DNA from: Stenotrophomonas lacuserhaii
GTDB lineage: Bacteria; Pseudomonadota; Gammaproteobacteria; Xanthomonadales; Xanthomonadaceae
Assembly: GCF_014836545.1 (NCBI RefSeq)
Contig: NZ_JACSQS010000003.1
Location: forward strand, 1-64,000
Direction of reading: 5' to 3'
Length of the DNA: 64,000 nt
Under the pieces are notes generated by a model, which was not told the origin of the DNA, did not search any database, and saw nothing but the letters and a program-made list of their open reading frames with translations. Positions 1-9,741 of this stretch are shown in pieces; position 1 is the stretch's first letter, and each line of letters begins with the position of its first letter. A program made the position numbers and the translations under genes.

Positions 1-34
<34 letters not shown>

Positions 35-95
35 CCCCAAACCAAAGAATCCGCACTTAGCGACCCGCCACGAGGGGCTTAGCCGTTCGCAGCAA

Positions 96-1460
96 TCAGT
101 ACGCGAATTCGCGGAACACGTGGTCCACGTCGCCATTCCAGCGCCCATGGAACAGCGCCAGCTTGCGCTCGGCCGGGGTCAGGCCGGACTCGACGATTTC
201 CTGCAGCACGTCCAGGTAATGGCTTTCGTCCATGCCGTCGGCGTTCAATGCCGCGCGGCGCTTCAGGCCGCCCACCGCGATCTTCACCGCCTCGCGCGAA
301 AGATCACGCACCGTGCCGTTGCGGAACGGCAGGTTCATCGCATGCCTGGGCACGCCATCGCGCAGCGCGTGGCGCTCGACCAAGGTGAAATCACGCACCA
401 GGTCCCAGGCTGCGTCCAAGGCTTCATCGTCGTACAGCAGGCCCACCCAGAAGGCCGGCAGCGCGCACAGGCGGCTCCACGGGCCCCCGTCGGCGCCGCG
501 CATTTCCAGGTACTTCTTCAACCGCACTTCCGGGAAGGCGGTGGTCATGTGGTCGGCCCAATCGGTCAGGGTCGGCAGCTGGCCGGGCAGCACCGGAAGC
601 CTGCCGGCCATGAAATCGCGGAAGCTCTGGCCGCTGGCATCGTGGTATACGCCATCGCGGTAAGAGAAATACATCGGCACATCAAGCAGGTAATCCACGT
701 AGCGCTCGTAACCGAAGCCGTCCTCGAACACGAAGTCCAGCATGCCGGTGCGGTCGCCATCGGTATCGGTCCAGATGCGCGAGCGGTAGCTGAGGTAGCC
801 GTTCGGCTTGCCTTCGGTGAACGGCGAATCGGCGAACAGCGCGGTGGCGATCGGCTGCAGCGCCAGCGACACGCGGAACTTCTTCACCATGTCCGCTTCG
901 GATGCGTAATCCAGGTTGACCTGCACCGTGCAGGTGCGGGTCATCATGTCCAGGCCGAGCGAGCCGACCTTGGGCATGTAGTTCTTCATGATCTGGTAGC
1001 GGCCCTTCGGCATCCACGGCATCTCATCGCGCGTCCACTTGGGCTGGAAGCCCATGCCGAGGAAGCCCAGCTGCAGCTCACCGGCTACCTGGGCCACTTC
1101 ATTGAGATGGGTGCCGGTCTCCACGCAGGTGTGGTGGATGGTTTCCACTGCCGCGCCGGACAATTCCAGCTGGCCAGCCGGTTCCAGCGTCACCGAGGCG
1201 CCATCGCGCAGCAGGGCGATGGTGCGGCCTTTTTCCTGCACCGCTTCCCAGCCGAACCGCTGCAGGCCCTGCAGCAGTGCTTCGATACCGCGATCACCGT
1301 CGAAGGTAGGCGCACGCAGGTCGTCCAGCCGGAAGCCGAATTTTTCGTGCTCGGTACCGATGCGCCAGGCGGCGCGCGGCTTCTCTCCCGAGGCGATCAC
1401 CTCCACCAGCTGCGAACGGTCAGTGATGGGCGTCTGCGCGACGTGGCTGGGGCTCGACAA
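96..1460 (-). CDS. gshA: glutamate--cysteine ligase (proteobacterial/plant-type)
   Basis: ATP-dependent ligation of glutamate to cysteine, the first and rate-limiting step of cytoplasmic glutathione synthesis. The protein matches the GCS2/plant-type family (motifs such as [12 protein letters not shown] near the N-terminus and GADGGPW in the C-terminal half), not the E. coli-type GshA. I chose the TTG start at 1460, which gives 454 residues beginning (M)SSPSHVAQ, the family's usual length. An upstream ATG at 1526 adds 22 residues of Pro/His-rich sequence that looks untranslated. A TATAGT box at 1530-1525 would start transcription close to 1518, between the two candidates, so a short leader is expected. 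The next gene upstream, engB, is in the same orientation but about 280 bases away, so gshA is probably transcribed alone. Confidence 0.93.
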   Translation of the reverse strand: MSSPSHVAQTPITDRSQLVEVIASGEKPRAAWRIGTEHEKFGFRLDDLRAPTFDGDRGIEALLQGLQRFGWEAVQEKGRTIALLRDGASVTLEPAGQLELSGAAVETIHHTCVETGTHLNEVAQVAGELQLGFLGMGFQPKWTRDEMPWMPKGRYQIMKNYMPKVGSLGLDMMTRTCTVQVNLDYASEADMVKKFRVSLALQPIATALFADSPFTEGKPNGYLSYRSRIWTDTDGDRTGMLDFVFEDGFGYERYVDYLLDVPMYFSYRDGVYHDASGQSFRDFMAGRLPVLPGQLPTLTDWADHMTTAFPEVRLKKYLEMRGADGGPWSRLCALPAFWVGLLYDDEALDAAWDLVRDFTLVERHALRDGVPRHAMNLPFRNGTVRDLSREAVKIAVGGLKRRAALNADGMDESHYLDVLQEIVESGLTPAERKLALFHGRWNGDVDHVFREFAY

Positions 1461-1524
1461 GGGACAGGCTCGCTGGTGGGGTGGCGGATGGAATGGGGCT
1501 GCGGCCCCGTCATCACAAGGGCGC

Positions 1525-1530
1525 ACTATA
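1525..1530 (-). promoter_or_regulatory. candidate -10 element for gshA
   Basis: TATAGT on the minus strand (one mismatch to TATAAT), about 65 bases upstream of the preferred gshA start. No convincing -35 element was recognised, so this is only a candidate. Confidence 0.35.
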
Positions 1531-1695
1531 GCGTGAGGCCTGCCTGCGTCACGCCCCCGTGACGGACTTCAGCATCCCACCTGCGGGGGCTTGACCCCCG
1601 TACACTGGAGGGATGAGGTTCGTCCCGCCCGCCATGGCCGATTCCGACACGCGTGTCGAGGGTTGTGCCAGCGCGCGCAGCGGCAGGCACAAGCG

Positions 1696-1714
1696 TGACG
1701 ACCAACGGTCGTCA
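1696..1714. repeat. SMAG/REP-like palindrome
   Basis: TGACGACCAACGGTCGTCA, a near-perfect palindrome followed by CCCACC. It lies between the gshA 5' region and the 3' end of engB. The same core recurs near 16.3, 37.3, 38.7, 47.6, 49.9, 52.5 and 60.6 kb. It may serve as an RNA hairpin downstream of engB. Confidence 0.75.
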
Positions 1715-1738
1715 CCCACCAAAACTAGCGCGCCGGGG

Positions 1739-2338
<600 letters not shown>

Positions 2339-2462
2339 GGCGCATAGGATCGCATGTTGCGCTGCCGCGCGCCCGACCATTGTTTGACCGTGCCATGAAC
2401 CGGCGTTGATAATCCGGCGTATCCGGGCGGAGGGCCTGGCCGGACCAGAACGGAGCTTTAGC

Positions 2463-3260
2463 ATGCGCCACGCTCGCGTTATTGCCGTTTCCGCTGTCGC
2501 CATATCCATCCTGGGCGCTGCCGCCTGGGCGCAGACCAGCATCACCCCGCTGCCGGACAACGGCCCGATCCAGACCGCATCGCTGGAAATCGACTTCAGC
2601 AAGACCCAATGGGGCGATGCCAAGGCCGGCCAGACCAAGGCCGCCGCCTGCGCGGCCTGCCATGGCGCCGATGGCAACGCGAGCATCGAGATGTATCCCC
2701 GCATCGCCGGGCAGAGCGAACGCTATTCCGCCCAGCAGATGGCACTGATCGCCACCGGGCAACGCACCTCGGGCGCGGCGGTTGCCATGGTGCCCTTCGT
2801 CAAGGATCTCACCGCACAGGACATGCGGGACATCGGCGCGTTCTTCGCCACCCAGAAGGGCGCCGCAGGGATCGCCGATGACACCGCCGTCGCCGATGGC
2901 CCCTACAAAGGTCTGAAATTTTACGAGATAGGCCAGCAGCTGTATCGCGGCGGCGACGTGGCGCGCGGCCTGCCGGCCTGCATGGCCTGCCACGGCCCGA
3001 CCGGCGCGGGCAACCCCGGCCCCGCCTATCCGCACATCGGCGGCCAGCACGCCAGCTATGTGTCCCGTCGCCTGCAGGAGTACCAGGCCGGCCGCACCGG
3101 GGAGACGGACAAGACCCACTTCCAGATCATGGCCAGCGTGGCATCCAAACTCACCGAGCAGGAAATCCAGGCGCTGGGCAGTTACCTGCAGGGCCTGCAC
3201 GATCGCGCCGACGATGTCGCCGCGCAGGCCACCGCAGCGGCGCCGACCGCTGCACCCTGA
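2463..3260 (+). CDS. di-heme cytochrome c4, periplasmic
   Basis: Electron carrier of the cytochrome c4 type, usually linking the bc1 complex to terminal oxidases. The 265-residue precursor has an Ala-rich signal peptide ending near AWAQ (about residue 24). It carries two c-type heme sites, CAACH (63-67) and CMACH (173-177), each in a class I domain, which is the tandem two-domain c4 plan. The start ATG at 2463 has GGAG about 10 bases upstream. Two dsbA-like genes follow on the same strand, which suits the need for controlled thiol oxidation during heme attachment. That functional link is inference. Confidence 0.9.
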   Translation: MRHARVIAVSAVAISILGAAAWAQTSITPLPDNGPIQTASLEIDFSKTQWGDAKAGQTKAAACAACHGADGNASIEMYPRIAGQSERYSAQQMALIATGQRTSGAAVAMVPFVKDLTAQDMRDIGAFFATQKGAAGIADDTAVADGPYKGLKFYEIGQQLYRGGDVARGLPACMACHGPTGAGNPGPAYPHIGGQHASYVSRRLQEYQAGRTGETDKTHFQIMASVASKLTEQEIQALGSYLQGLHDRADDVAAQATAAAPTAAP

Positions 3261-3362
3261 CGACCGTCGATCGCCTGCGGTATCCCCCGCGGGCGCTGGC
3301 TGAGGTATGTTCATCTCCGCGCCGGCACCCGCCGACGACTGTTTTCATGGAGATGCGTGTCG

Positions 3363-4010
3363 ATGAGGTTGATTCCCCGTCTGTTGCTGTCCCTGCTGGC
3401 GTTGCTGCCGCTGGCCCTGTCCGCCGCGCCCGCCGCGACCGACCTGCAGGAAGGTCGCGATTACGAGCGCATCGCCCAGCCCGGCCCGTTCCAGCCGCTG
3501 GCCGGCAAGATCGAGGTCGTCGAAGTGTTCGGCTATACCTGCTCGCACTGCGCGCACTTCGAACCGCAGCTGGTCGCCTGGGTCGCCAAGCTGCCCAAGG
3601 ACGTGCGCTTCACCCCCGTTCCGGCCGCCTTCGGCGGGCCGTGGGATGCGTGGGCCACCGCCTACTACGCCGCCGACCAGCTGGGCGTCGCCAAGCGCAG
3701 CCATGGCGCGGTGTTCAAGGCCCTGCATGAAGATCGCAGCCTGCCGATGCAGAACGTGTCGGCCGACGAACTGGCGACCTTCTACAAGCAATACGGCGTA
3801 ACCGAGGCCGCCTACGTGGCCGCGCTGAAAAGCGAGGCGGTACAGGCCAAGGTCAGCGCCGCGCGCGATTTCGCCCGTCGCACCCGGGTTCCGGGCACGC
3901 CCAGCCTGGTCATCAACGGCCAGTTCCTGGTCAAGGGCAACAGTGCCGAAGACCAGCTGCGCATCGCCTCGGCGCTGATCGCACAGGCCCGCTCCGGCAA
4001 GGCCCGCTGA
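3363..4010 (+). CDS. dsbA: periplasmic thiol:disulfide interchange protein, DsbA family (CSHC)
   Basis: A thioredoxin-fold oxidase that introduces disulfides into exported proteins. The 215-residue precursor has a hydrophobic signal peptide (residues 1-21), the active site CSHC at 60-63 (FGYTCSHCAHFEP), a helical insert and the cis-proline loop VPGTPSLVING near the C-terminus. The ATG at 3363 is preferred over the GTG at 3357 because GGAG sits 10 bases before it. It is about 100 bases upstream of a second, lipoprotein-type DsbA with a different dipeptide (CPAC). The pair probably differ in redox potential or partner. Confidence 0.9.
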   Translation: MRLIPRLLLSLLALLPLALSAAPAATDLQEGRDYERIAQPGPFQPLAGKIEVVEVFGYTCSHCAHFEPQLVAWVAKLPKDVRFTPVPAAFGGPWDAWATAYYAADQLGVAKRSHGAVFKALHEDRSLPMQNVSADELATFYKQYGVTEAAYVAALKSEAVQAKVSAARDFARRTRVPGTPSLVINGQFLVKGNSAEDQLRIASALIAQARSGKAR

Positions 4011-4110
4011 ACCACATGCCATCCACACGCGGTGCCCATGCACCTGCGTGTCATCATTCGTTCCTGGCTGGCGCTCGACGCTGGCCTCAACCATTGCTGG
4101 AGAAGCTTTG

Positions 4111-4932
4111 ATGAAGACCCGTTTCGCCCTGACCCTGCTGGCCCTGCTGCCGATCCTCGCTGCCTGCAAGGCCGACGACGGCACCGCCAATGTCGCCGCA
4201 CCGACCGAAACCACCCCGGCCGCTGAAACCGCTCCGGCAGCCGATGCCGCCGCACCGGCCACCAGTGAACAGGCTGCCGGCACCGAGCAGGCTGCGGGCA
4301 GCGAAGCCGCACCGGCGGCCGCCAACGATGCGCCGATGCGCCTGACCGGTCCGGAACCGGTGGCCGGCACCGACTACGTGGTGATCGAGAATGGCCAACC
4401 GTTCCAGCCGGTGGCAGGCAAGGTCGAAGTGGTCGAGATCTTCGGCTACGTCTGCCCGGCCTGTGCGGCGTTCCAGCCGCTGGTGGGCCCGTGGAAGGCC
4501 GGCCTGCCGGGTGATGTGAACTTCATCTACGTGCCGGCCATGTTCGGCGGCACCTGGGACGACTATGCGCGTGCGTTCTACGCTGCGCAGACCCTGGGCG
4601 TGCAGGAAAAGACCCATGAAGCCGTCTACGCCGCCATCCACGCCGAGCAGACCCTGAAGGGCGAGCGCGGCCGCGATTCGGTCGATGACATCGCCGCTTT
4701 CTACGCCAAGCACGGCGTGGATGCCAAGCAGTTCAGCGCCGCCATGAGCAGCTTCGCCGTCAATGCCAAGACCAACGCCGCCAAGCAGTTCGCCCAGCGA
4801 AGCAAGATCTCCGGCACGCCCTCGCTGATCATCAACGGCAAGTACCTGGTGAAGGGCAAGTCCTTCCCGGACTACCTGCGCATCGCCGACCACCTGATCG
4901 CGCGTGAGCGTGCGGCCAAGGCCGGCAACTGA
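4111..4932 (+). CDS. DsbA-family lipoprotein (CPAC)
   Basis: A second DsbA-like thiol oxidoreductase, likely lipid-anchored. Residues 1-16 form a lipoprotein signal with lipobox LAAC. An acidic, Ala/Pro/Thr/Glu-rich spacer of about 65 residues follows, then the thioredoxin-fold domain with CPAC at 115-118 and the cis-Pro loop ISGTPSLIING. The ATG at 4111 has GGAGAAG directly upstream. The domain is closely similar to the preceding DsbA, suggesting tandem duplication followed by acquisition of an anchor and linker. The anchor membrane (inner or outer) is not decided by the sequence; the residue after Cys is Lys. Confidence 0.88.
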   Translation: MKTRFALTLLALLPILAACKADDGTANVAAPTETTPAAETAPAADAAAPATSEQAAGTEQAAGSEAAPAAANDAPMRLTGPEPVAGTDYVVIENGQPFQPVAGKVEVVEIFGYVCPACAAFQPLVGPWKAGLPGDVNFIYVPAMFGGTWDDYARAFYAAQTLGVQEKTHEAVYAAIHAEQTLKGERGRDSVDDIAAFYAKHGVDAKQFSAAMSSFAVNAKTNAAKQFAQRSKISGTPSLIINGKYLVKGKSFPDYLRIADHLIARERAAKAGN

Positions 4933-4954
4933 TCCCGGACAAGCGCATTCCGTC

Positions 4955-5722
4955 GTGAATTCCCCCACATCACGCACCCTGCGCCTGCTGACGGCTAATA
5001 TCCAGGCCGGCTCGAGCACCCGCCGTTACAGCGACTATGTGACCCGCAGCTGGTCACATGCGCTGCCGGCGGGTCGCAAGCGCAGCAGTCTGGATGCGAT
5101 CGCCACGTTGGCCCGCGGGCACGACATCGTCGGCCTGCAGGAAGCCGACCCGGGCAGCCTGCGCTCGGGCTTCACCAACCAGACCCACTACCTTGCCGAA
5201 CGCGCTGGCTTCAATTACTGGAGCCATCAGCCGAACCGGCGCATGGGCGGGGTGGCCTCCTCGGCCAACGGCCTGCTGAGCCGGCTGGAACCGGTGGAAG
5301 TCCAGGACCACGCCCTGCCCGGCCGCATCGGCGGGCGCGGCGTGCTGCTGGCCAAGTTCGGCGATGGTGCCGACGGGCTGGCGGTGGCCGTGGCGCACCT
5401 GTCACTGGGTGCCGGCTCACGGTTGTCGCAGCTTTCGTTCATCGCCGAAATGCTGTCCGACCACCCCAACGCGGTGTTGATGGGCGACTTCAACTGCCTG
5501 GCCGAACGCCCGGAAATGCAGGTGCTGTACCAGAAGACCACCCTGCAGCCTCCCGGCTGCGTAGTGCCCACCTTCCCCAGTTGGCGCCCGGACCGGGCCA
5601 TCGACCACATCCTGGTCAGCAGCAACCTGCAGCAGCGCAGCATCGAAGCCGTCCCCGCGGCGTTCTCCGATCACCTGGCGCTGGCCATGTCGATCGACGT
5701 CCCGGCCAGCGCGCTGCGCTGA
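4955..5722 (+). CDS. endonuclease/exonuclease/phosphatase (EEP) family protein
   Basis: A metal-dependent phosphodiesterase or phosphatase of the EEP fold; the substrate is unknown. Visible motifs are LRLLTANIQAG at the N-terminus, GLQEAD (catalytic Glu), LMGDFNC (metal/nucleophile-site Asp and Asn) and a C-terminal SDHLAL (catalytic His). No signal peptide is evident. I chose GTG at 4955 (MNSPTSRTLRLL, 255 residues). Longer in-frame starts overlap the preceding dsbA-like gene. It follows that gene by 22 bases and is probably cotranscribed. A strong hairpin with T-tract lies immediately after the stop. Confidence 0.85.
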   Translation: MNSPTSRTLRLLTANIQAGSSTRRYSDYVTRSWSHALPAGRKRSSLDAIATLARGHDIVGLQEADPGSLRSGFTNQTHYLAERAGFNYWSHQPNRRMGGVASSANGLLSRLEPVEVQDHALPGRIGGRGVLLAKFGDGADGLAVAVAHLSLGAGSRLSQLSFIAEMLSDHPNAVLMGDFNCLAERPEMQVLYQKTTLQPPGCVVPTFPSWRPDRAIDHILVSSNLQQRSIEAVPAAFSDHLALAMSIDVPASALR

Positions 5723-5802
5723 AAAAGGGGACGGAGGGGATTAAGTCGTTTTCGGCCAAGCAAGCGAGCCGAAAACGACTTAATCCCCTCCGTCCCCTTT
5801 TT
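5722..5802. terminator. 35-bp perfect inverted repeat, bidirectional terminator-like
   Basis: The left arm 5722-5756 and right arm 5768-5802 are perfect reverse complements (35 bp) around an 11-base loop. The arms begin with AAAAAGGGG and end with CCCCTTTTT, giving a U-tract on either strand. It starts at the stop codon of the EEP gene. The length and perfection exceed a normal intrinsic terminator and suggest a dispersed repeat that doubles as one. Confidence 0.85.
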
Positions 5803-5816
5803 CTGCCATTGATGAT

Positions 5817-5835
5817 GCGAATCAGTCCCATTATC
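5817..5835 (-). promoter_or_regulatory. candidate Fur box upstream of TonB siderophore receptor
   Basis: On the minus strand the 19-mer begins GATAATG and matches the classical Fur consensus at about 13 of 19 positions by eye. It lies about 120 bases before a TonB-dependent siderophore receptor, a typical Fur target. The second half is poorly conserved, so this is tentative. Confidence 0.35.
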
Positions 5836-5952
5836 ATGGTGTGATCGTGATCGCACAGGATGGTGCGGACGCGCCTTAGCTCGCCCCCACTTCCCGCTCC
5901 GTCTGGCCACCAGGGATCCCCGGCCAGGCGCCTGTAGCGACCTGCCTGGTTG

Positions 5953-8118
5953 ATGCCGATGACCCGTCCCGCCCCTCTCGCCCTGCGCCGCCTGCCGCAG
6001 GCCCTGATGGTTGCCCTGTGCAGCCTGGCTGCCGCACCTGCGTTCGCGCAGGACACCGACACGCCCGATGGCAGCGCCGCCACCACGCTGGATGGCATCG
6101 TGGTCAAGGGTGAGCGCGCCGAAGGGTATTCGGTCCGCCGTACTTCGGCCGGCACGCGCTTCGACCTGGCCCCGCGCGAGATTCCGCAGTCGGTCAGCAT
6201 CATCAGCCACCAGCGCATCGAGGACCAGAACCTCGACGACATCATCGACGTGCTGGCCAACACCACCGGCGTCAGCAGCACCCAGTCCGACACCGAGCGC
6301 ACCGAGTTCTACGCGCGCGGCTTCTACATCGACAGTTACCAGTTCGACGGGCTGCCCACCCAGATGGTGCAGAACTGGAGCTACGGCGATTCCGGCCTGG
6401 ACTTGGCCCTGTACGACCGCGTGGAAGTGGTCCGCGGCGCGACCGGCCTGCTGAGCGGCGCCGGCAATCCGTCGGCTTCGGTGAACCTGATCCGCAAGCA
6501 CGCCGACAGCGCCGAACTGACCGGCAACGTGTCGGTCAACGTCGGCAGCTGGGGCCGCACCCGCAGCACCGTGGACGTGACCACGCCGCTGAATGCCAGT
6601 GGCTCGGTGCGTGCGCGCGTGATCGGCAGCTATCTGGACACCGAATCGCAGATGGACCGCTACAACCAGCACAAGACGCTGGGCTATGCGGTCATCGATG
6701 CCGACCTGACCCCCGACACCCAGCTCAGCGTGGGCTACGACTACCAGCAGAAGCGCGCCAACGGCGCCACCTGGGGCGGCTTCCCGATGCTGTTCTCCGA
6801 CGGCAGCCCGACCGGCTACGACGAATCGTTCAGCGCCAACCCGGGCTGGACCTACTGGGATACCACCAGCAAGCGTGCGTTCGCCACGCTGGAACATGCC
6901 TTCGCCAACGACTGGAAGGTCAAGCTCGGCGCGACGCATGACACCACCAAGGCCGACGACAAGCTGTTCTACCCGGCCTACAACGACTGGACCACCGGCG
7001 CTTCGCTGCTGGACAGGAACACCGGCGCCGGCGTTTCGCCCTCGGCTGGTTTCTACAACACCGAGCGCAAGGTCAACGCAGTGGACGGCTTCGTGGAAGG
7101 CCCGTTCCAGCTCTTCGGCCGCGAGCACCAGTTCATGGCCGGCCTGAGCTACAACAAGCGCGAGTTCGCCAATTACGGCGACTACCAGGTTGGCTGGGCG
7201 CCGCTGGACAACTATTTGGCAGGCGTGGGCAACTTCCCGGAGCCGAACTGGTCCGCCACCCTGCCGTTGCAGAGCGAAGGCACCATCACGCAGAAGGCCG
7301 GCTATGCCGCCACGCGCCTGTCGCTGGCCGATCCGCTCAAGCTGATCCTCGGCGCACGTTACACCGACTGGAAGAGTGAAGGCGAAGGCGACGACCGCTC
7401 GCACACGGTCACCACCCCGTACGCGGGCCTGGTGTTCGACATCAATGACACCTACTCCACCTACGCCAGCTACACCGAGATCTTCCAGCCGCAGACCGCG
7501 CGCGACCGCAGCGGCGGCTACCTGGATCCGGTGGACGGCAAGAGCTACGAGATCGGCGTCAAGGGTGCATGGTTCGACAATCGCCTGAACGCCTCGGTCG
7601 CAGCCTTCCGCATCGAACAGGACAACGTGGCGCAGGTCACCAGCGAGCCGATCCCCAGCCGCCCGGGCGAGTTTGCCTACGTCGCCGCGCGCGGCACGGT
7701 GAGCCGTGGTTTCGAGTTCGAGCTCAACGGTGAACTGGCCCCGGGCTGGAATGCGACCTTCGGTGCATCGCGCTACGTGGCCAAGGACATCAACGACGCC
7801 AACATCAACACCAACCTGCCGCAGACCACGATCAAGCTGTTCACCAGCTACACCCCGCGGTCGCTGAGCGCACTGACCGTGGGTGGTGGCGCCAACTGGC
7901 AGAACGGCATCTACTACCCGGTGCCGGCTTACGGCCGCATCGAGCAGGACGGCTACGCGCTGGTCAGTGCCTTCGTGCGCTACCGCCTCTCGCCGGAGTT
8001 CAGCGTGCAGGCCAACCTCAACAACCTGCTGGACAAGACCTACTTCTCGCAGATCAACGGGTATGGCGCGTATGGTGACGGCCGCAATGGGTCGCTGACG
8101 TTCACCTACAACTTCTGA
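5953..8118 (+). CDS. TonB-dependent siderophore receptor
   Basis: Outer-membrane gated channel for a ferric siderophore, energised by TonB-ExbB-ExbD. The 721-residue precursor has a signal peptide ending near PAFAQ, a TonB-box-like stretch (TTLDGIVVKG), a plug domain (IPQSVSIISHQRIEDQ to the VVRGATGLLSG motif and NLIRKHA) and a 22-strand barrel ending in NGSLTFTYNF with terminal Phe. There is no N-terminal signalling (STN) domain, so it is not a FecA-type transducer. It resembles the FhuE/ferric-pyoverdine receptor group, but the ligand cannot be assigned. Start codons at 5953 and 5959 are both possible; no clear ribosome site separates them. Confidence 0.9.
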   Translation: MPMTRPAPLALRRLPQALMVALCSLAAAPAFAQDTDTPDGSAATTLDGIVVKGERAEGYSVRRTSAGTRFDLAPREIPQSVSIISHQRIEDQNLDDIIDVLANTTGVSSTQSDTERTEFYARGFYIDSYQFDGLPTQMVQNWSYGDSGLDLALYDRVEVVRGATGLLSGAGNPSASVNLIRKHADSAELTGNVSVNVGSWGRTRSTVDVTTPLNASGSVRARVIGSYLDTESQMDRYNQHKTLGYAVIDADLTPDTQLSVGYDYQQKRANGATWGGFPMLFSDGSPTGYDESFSANPGWTYWDTTSKRAFATLEHAFANDWKVKLGATHDTTKADDKLFYPAYNDWTTGASLLDRNTGAGVSPSAGFYNTERKVNAVDGFVEGPFQLFGREHQFMAGLSYNKREFANYGDYQVGWAPLDNYLAGVGNFPEPNWSATLPLQSEGTITQKAGYAATRLSLADPLKLILGARYTDWKSEGEGDDRSHTVTTPYAGLVFDINDTYSTYASYTEIFQPQTARDRSGGYLDPVDGKSYEIGVKGAWFDNRLNASVAAFRIEQDNVAQVTSEPIPSRPGEFAYVAARGTVSRGFEFELNGELAPGWNATFGASRYVAKDINDANINTNLPQTTIKLFTSYTPRSLSALTVGGGANWQNGIYYPVPAYGRIEQDGYALVSAFVRYRLSPEFSVQANLNNLLDKTYFSQINGYGAYGDGRNGSLTFTYNF

Positions 8119-8137
8119 CTCTGGTTGGTTGAACGCC

Positions 8138-8178
8138 GGGGTCAGAGTCCTTTCGCCCTGCGGAAGGACTCTGACCCC
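8138..8178. terminator. terminator-like hairpin of the GGGGTCAGAGTCC repeat family
   Basis: GGGGTCAGAGTCCTT (8138-8152) pairs perfectly with 8164-8178, extended by three more pairs with one G-T, around a five-base loop. TTTT follows the right arm. It sits between convergent genes, the siderophore receptor and the 8224-9141 gene, so it can end transcription from both sides. Closely related hairpins occur at 11202-11244 and 56816-56856. Confidence 0.8.
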
Positions 8179-8223
8179 TTTTCTGCCCCCTTTTCTGTGA
8201 CTGACGTGCCCAGCGTCAGCTGA

Positions 8224-9141
8224 TCATTCCCGGGCCTTTCCGATCCGCGTCAGCGCTTGCAGCAATTCGTCAGGTATGGAACCGTCCGCCGGCCAACCTT
8301 GCACCTCAGCAACCAATTCACCATCGCGGAAGAAATAGAACGACGGGATAACTGAAAAATCCAACGCCGTCCATTCATTGTTTCGATAGCTGATCATGAT
8401 CTTTTGATCCGGCATCCGGGCATTCCAGGCGCGTATAGCTTTCAGATCAGCACTATTGGATGCAGGCGCCACCCACAACGCGCGGGCGTCCTCGAATGCC
8501 TGCTTCAACGCAGGACTGTCATTTATCGCCATCGCGGCTCTATCCGATATATGGCATCCGGCAACCACGATGATGCGTGGCCCCTTAGTGAGATCGACCG
8601 AAGTGACGGTCCCGATGTCTCCATCCAGTCGGACGTAAGCAGGCCTGCCGGCAGTGTAATCGTCAAAGACAAGCTTGTCGGGCAGCAAGCCGCCTTCCTT
8701 CCCAGGTCGCTCCGGCAATAACAATCTGGCGTCTTCGATGTTCCAGGCGGCTGTCTGGTTTCGCGCCATGAGATCCCGCATCTCCGGATCCACACCACCC
8801 ATCCGCTCAAGCTCATTGAATGCCATCCGTGCCTGCGCGAGATGCAAATCGACGTCATCGGTTCTGAAGATGAAATCATGCGCCAGCACCACATCCAACA
8901 TCTTCAAACGATCACGCAACGCATTCAAGCCTTGCGCCAGTCCAGAATCACCAGGGTCATCTGCTGCAGCCAGCTCGCTCAGCTTCAAGACCTTGGTAGC
9001 AGCAGAGACGTCTCTGTCTTTTGCTATCGCCAGCGCCTGCTCGTGGAGCAACCTGTGCGGCGCAGCAAGGACGCAGCAGGATATCGGCATCAGAACGAAC
9101 AGGCCCACCACCGCATAGAATTGGAGTTTTATACTACCCAT
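8224..9141 (-). CDS. exported protein with C-terminal thioredoxin-like domain, unknown function
   Basis: Not recognised as a named family. The 305-residue product starts with a hydrophobic signal or anchor (about residues 8-27) and continues with a helical middle region of about 130 residues. It ends in a domain that looks thioredoxin-like: a strand (GPRIIVVAG), a CHIS motif where redoxins carry CxxC, and IPSFYFFRDGELVAEV matching the cis-proline strand. CHIS keeps only the first cysteine, so a disulfide oxidase role is unlikely. ATG 9141 is preferred to GTG 9147. It follows the 9196-9741 gene by about 54 bases and is probably cotranscribed. Base composition is visibly more AT-rich than the surrounding genes. 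Confidence 0.7.
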   Translation of the reverse strand: MGSIKLQFYAVVGLFVLMPISCCVLAAPHRLLHEQALAIAKDRDVSAATKVLKLSELAAADDPGDSGLAQGLNALRDRLKMLDVVLAHDFIFRTDDVDLHLAQARMAFNELERMGGVDPEMRDLMARNQTAAWNIEDARLLLPERPGKEGGLLPDKLVFDDYTAGRPAYVRLDGDIGTVTSVDLTKGPRIIVVAGCHISDRAAMAINDSPALKQAFEDARALWVAPASNSADLKAIRAWNARMPDQKIMISYRNNEWTALDFSVIPSFYFFRDGELVAEVQGWPADGSIPDELLQALTRIGKARE

Positions 9142-9195
9142 GAGCACTCACACGTAGAATGCCGCCCACAGTGCGGGCGGCAAGCGCAAAGGAAC

Positions 9196-9741
9196 TTAGC
9201 GAGGCCTACAGGCATTGGGGTCACAATTTGCGCCGTACTCGTATTCACACCGCACGACGTTGGGTTCCCTGACCCAGCAGACCGAATTCCTTTGAGTCAT
9301 TGGAAGCTCATCCTGCAGGCTCGCAAGGAAGATCATTGACTCTTCTGCCTCACTCTTCACAGGCATGTGAGGCAACTTGGTCAGGTCATTCTGCGCACCG
9401 AAAAGCGCAAGGATCCGGTAGCGATCCACAATGGACAGTTCCGTCAAACTCAACCAAGAATATGAAGCCAGTCCCTTGTCGGTAAATACGAGCGACTTCA
9501 CGAATCGACGCCGCTGATCTTCACTCAATGCAAGCAGCGGCGTTGCCGGCGCATCTTTCAAATGCAGATCGACATCAGCCAACGACTTCAGCGGCGCAAC
9601 GGAGCGACTGGCCTCGCGCAGCGCGATGGACACCTGATCCGACATAGCGCCTTCCGCATTTTCAATCTGGCTTGCACCGGCGTCGGATAAAAGCAATAGA
9701 GATCCGACTGCCGCCATACATACCATCCATTTTCTTTTCAT
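9196..9741 (-). CDS. small secreted protein, unknown function
   Basis: A 181-residue product with a clear signal peptide (KRK followed by a hydrophobic core, cleavage near AGASQ). No family was recognised. The middle is polar and helical, and the C-terminus has four cysteines (CWVREPNVVRCEYEYGANC and a later Cys in NACRPR), consistent with disulfides in the periplasm. I chose ATG at 9741 because the in-frame extension lacks signal-peptide character. It lies upstream of the thioredoxin-like gene on the same strand. The pair may be a unit in which the second helps fold the first, but that is speculation. Confidence 0.65.
   Translation of the reverse strand: MKRKWMVCMAAVGSLLLLSDAGASQIENAEGAMSDQVSIALREASRSVAPLKSLADVDLHLKDAPATPLLALSEDQRRRFVKSLVFTDKGLASYSWLSLTELSIVDRYRILALFGAQNDLTKLPHMPVKSEAEESMIFLASLQDELPMTQRNSVCWVREPNVVRCEYEYGANCDPNACRPR

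Noticed and set aside
120..1562. A 480-codon open frame antisense to gshA
   Set aside because: Composition is His/Arg/Gln/Ala-rich in the manner of a high-GC shadow frame, with no domain or signal; gshA on the other strand is clearly real.
5671..7404. 577-codon frame antisense to the siderophore receptor
   Set aside because: Mirror image of a well-supported receptor gene; sequence is Val/Ala/Gly/His-rich without motifs and starts inside the receptor.
8224..9741. Toxin-immunity or contact-dependent inhibition pair
   Set aside because: Two small exported proteins in tandem invite this reading, but there is no toxin domain, secretion marker or repeat element to support it.
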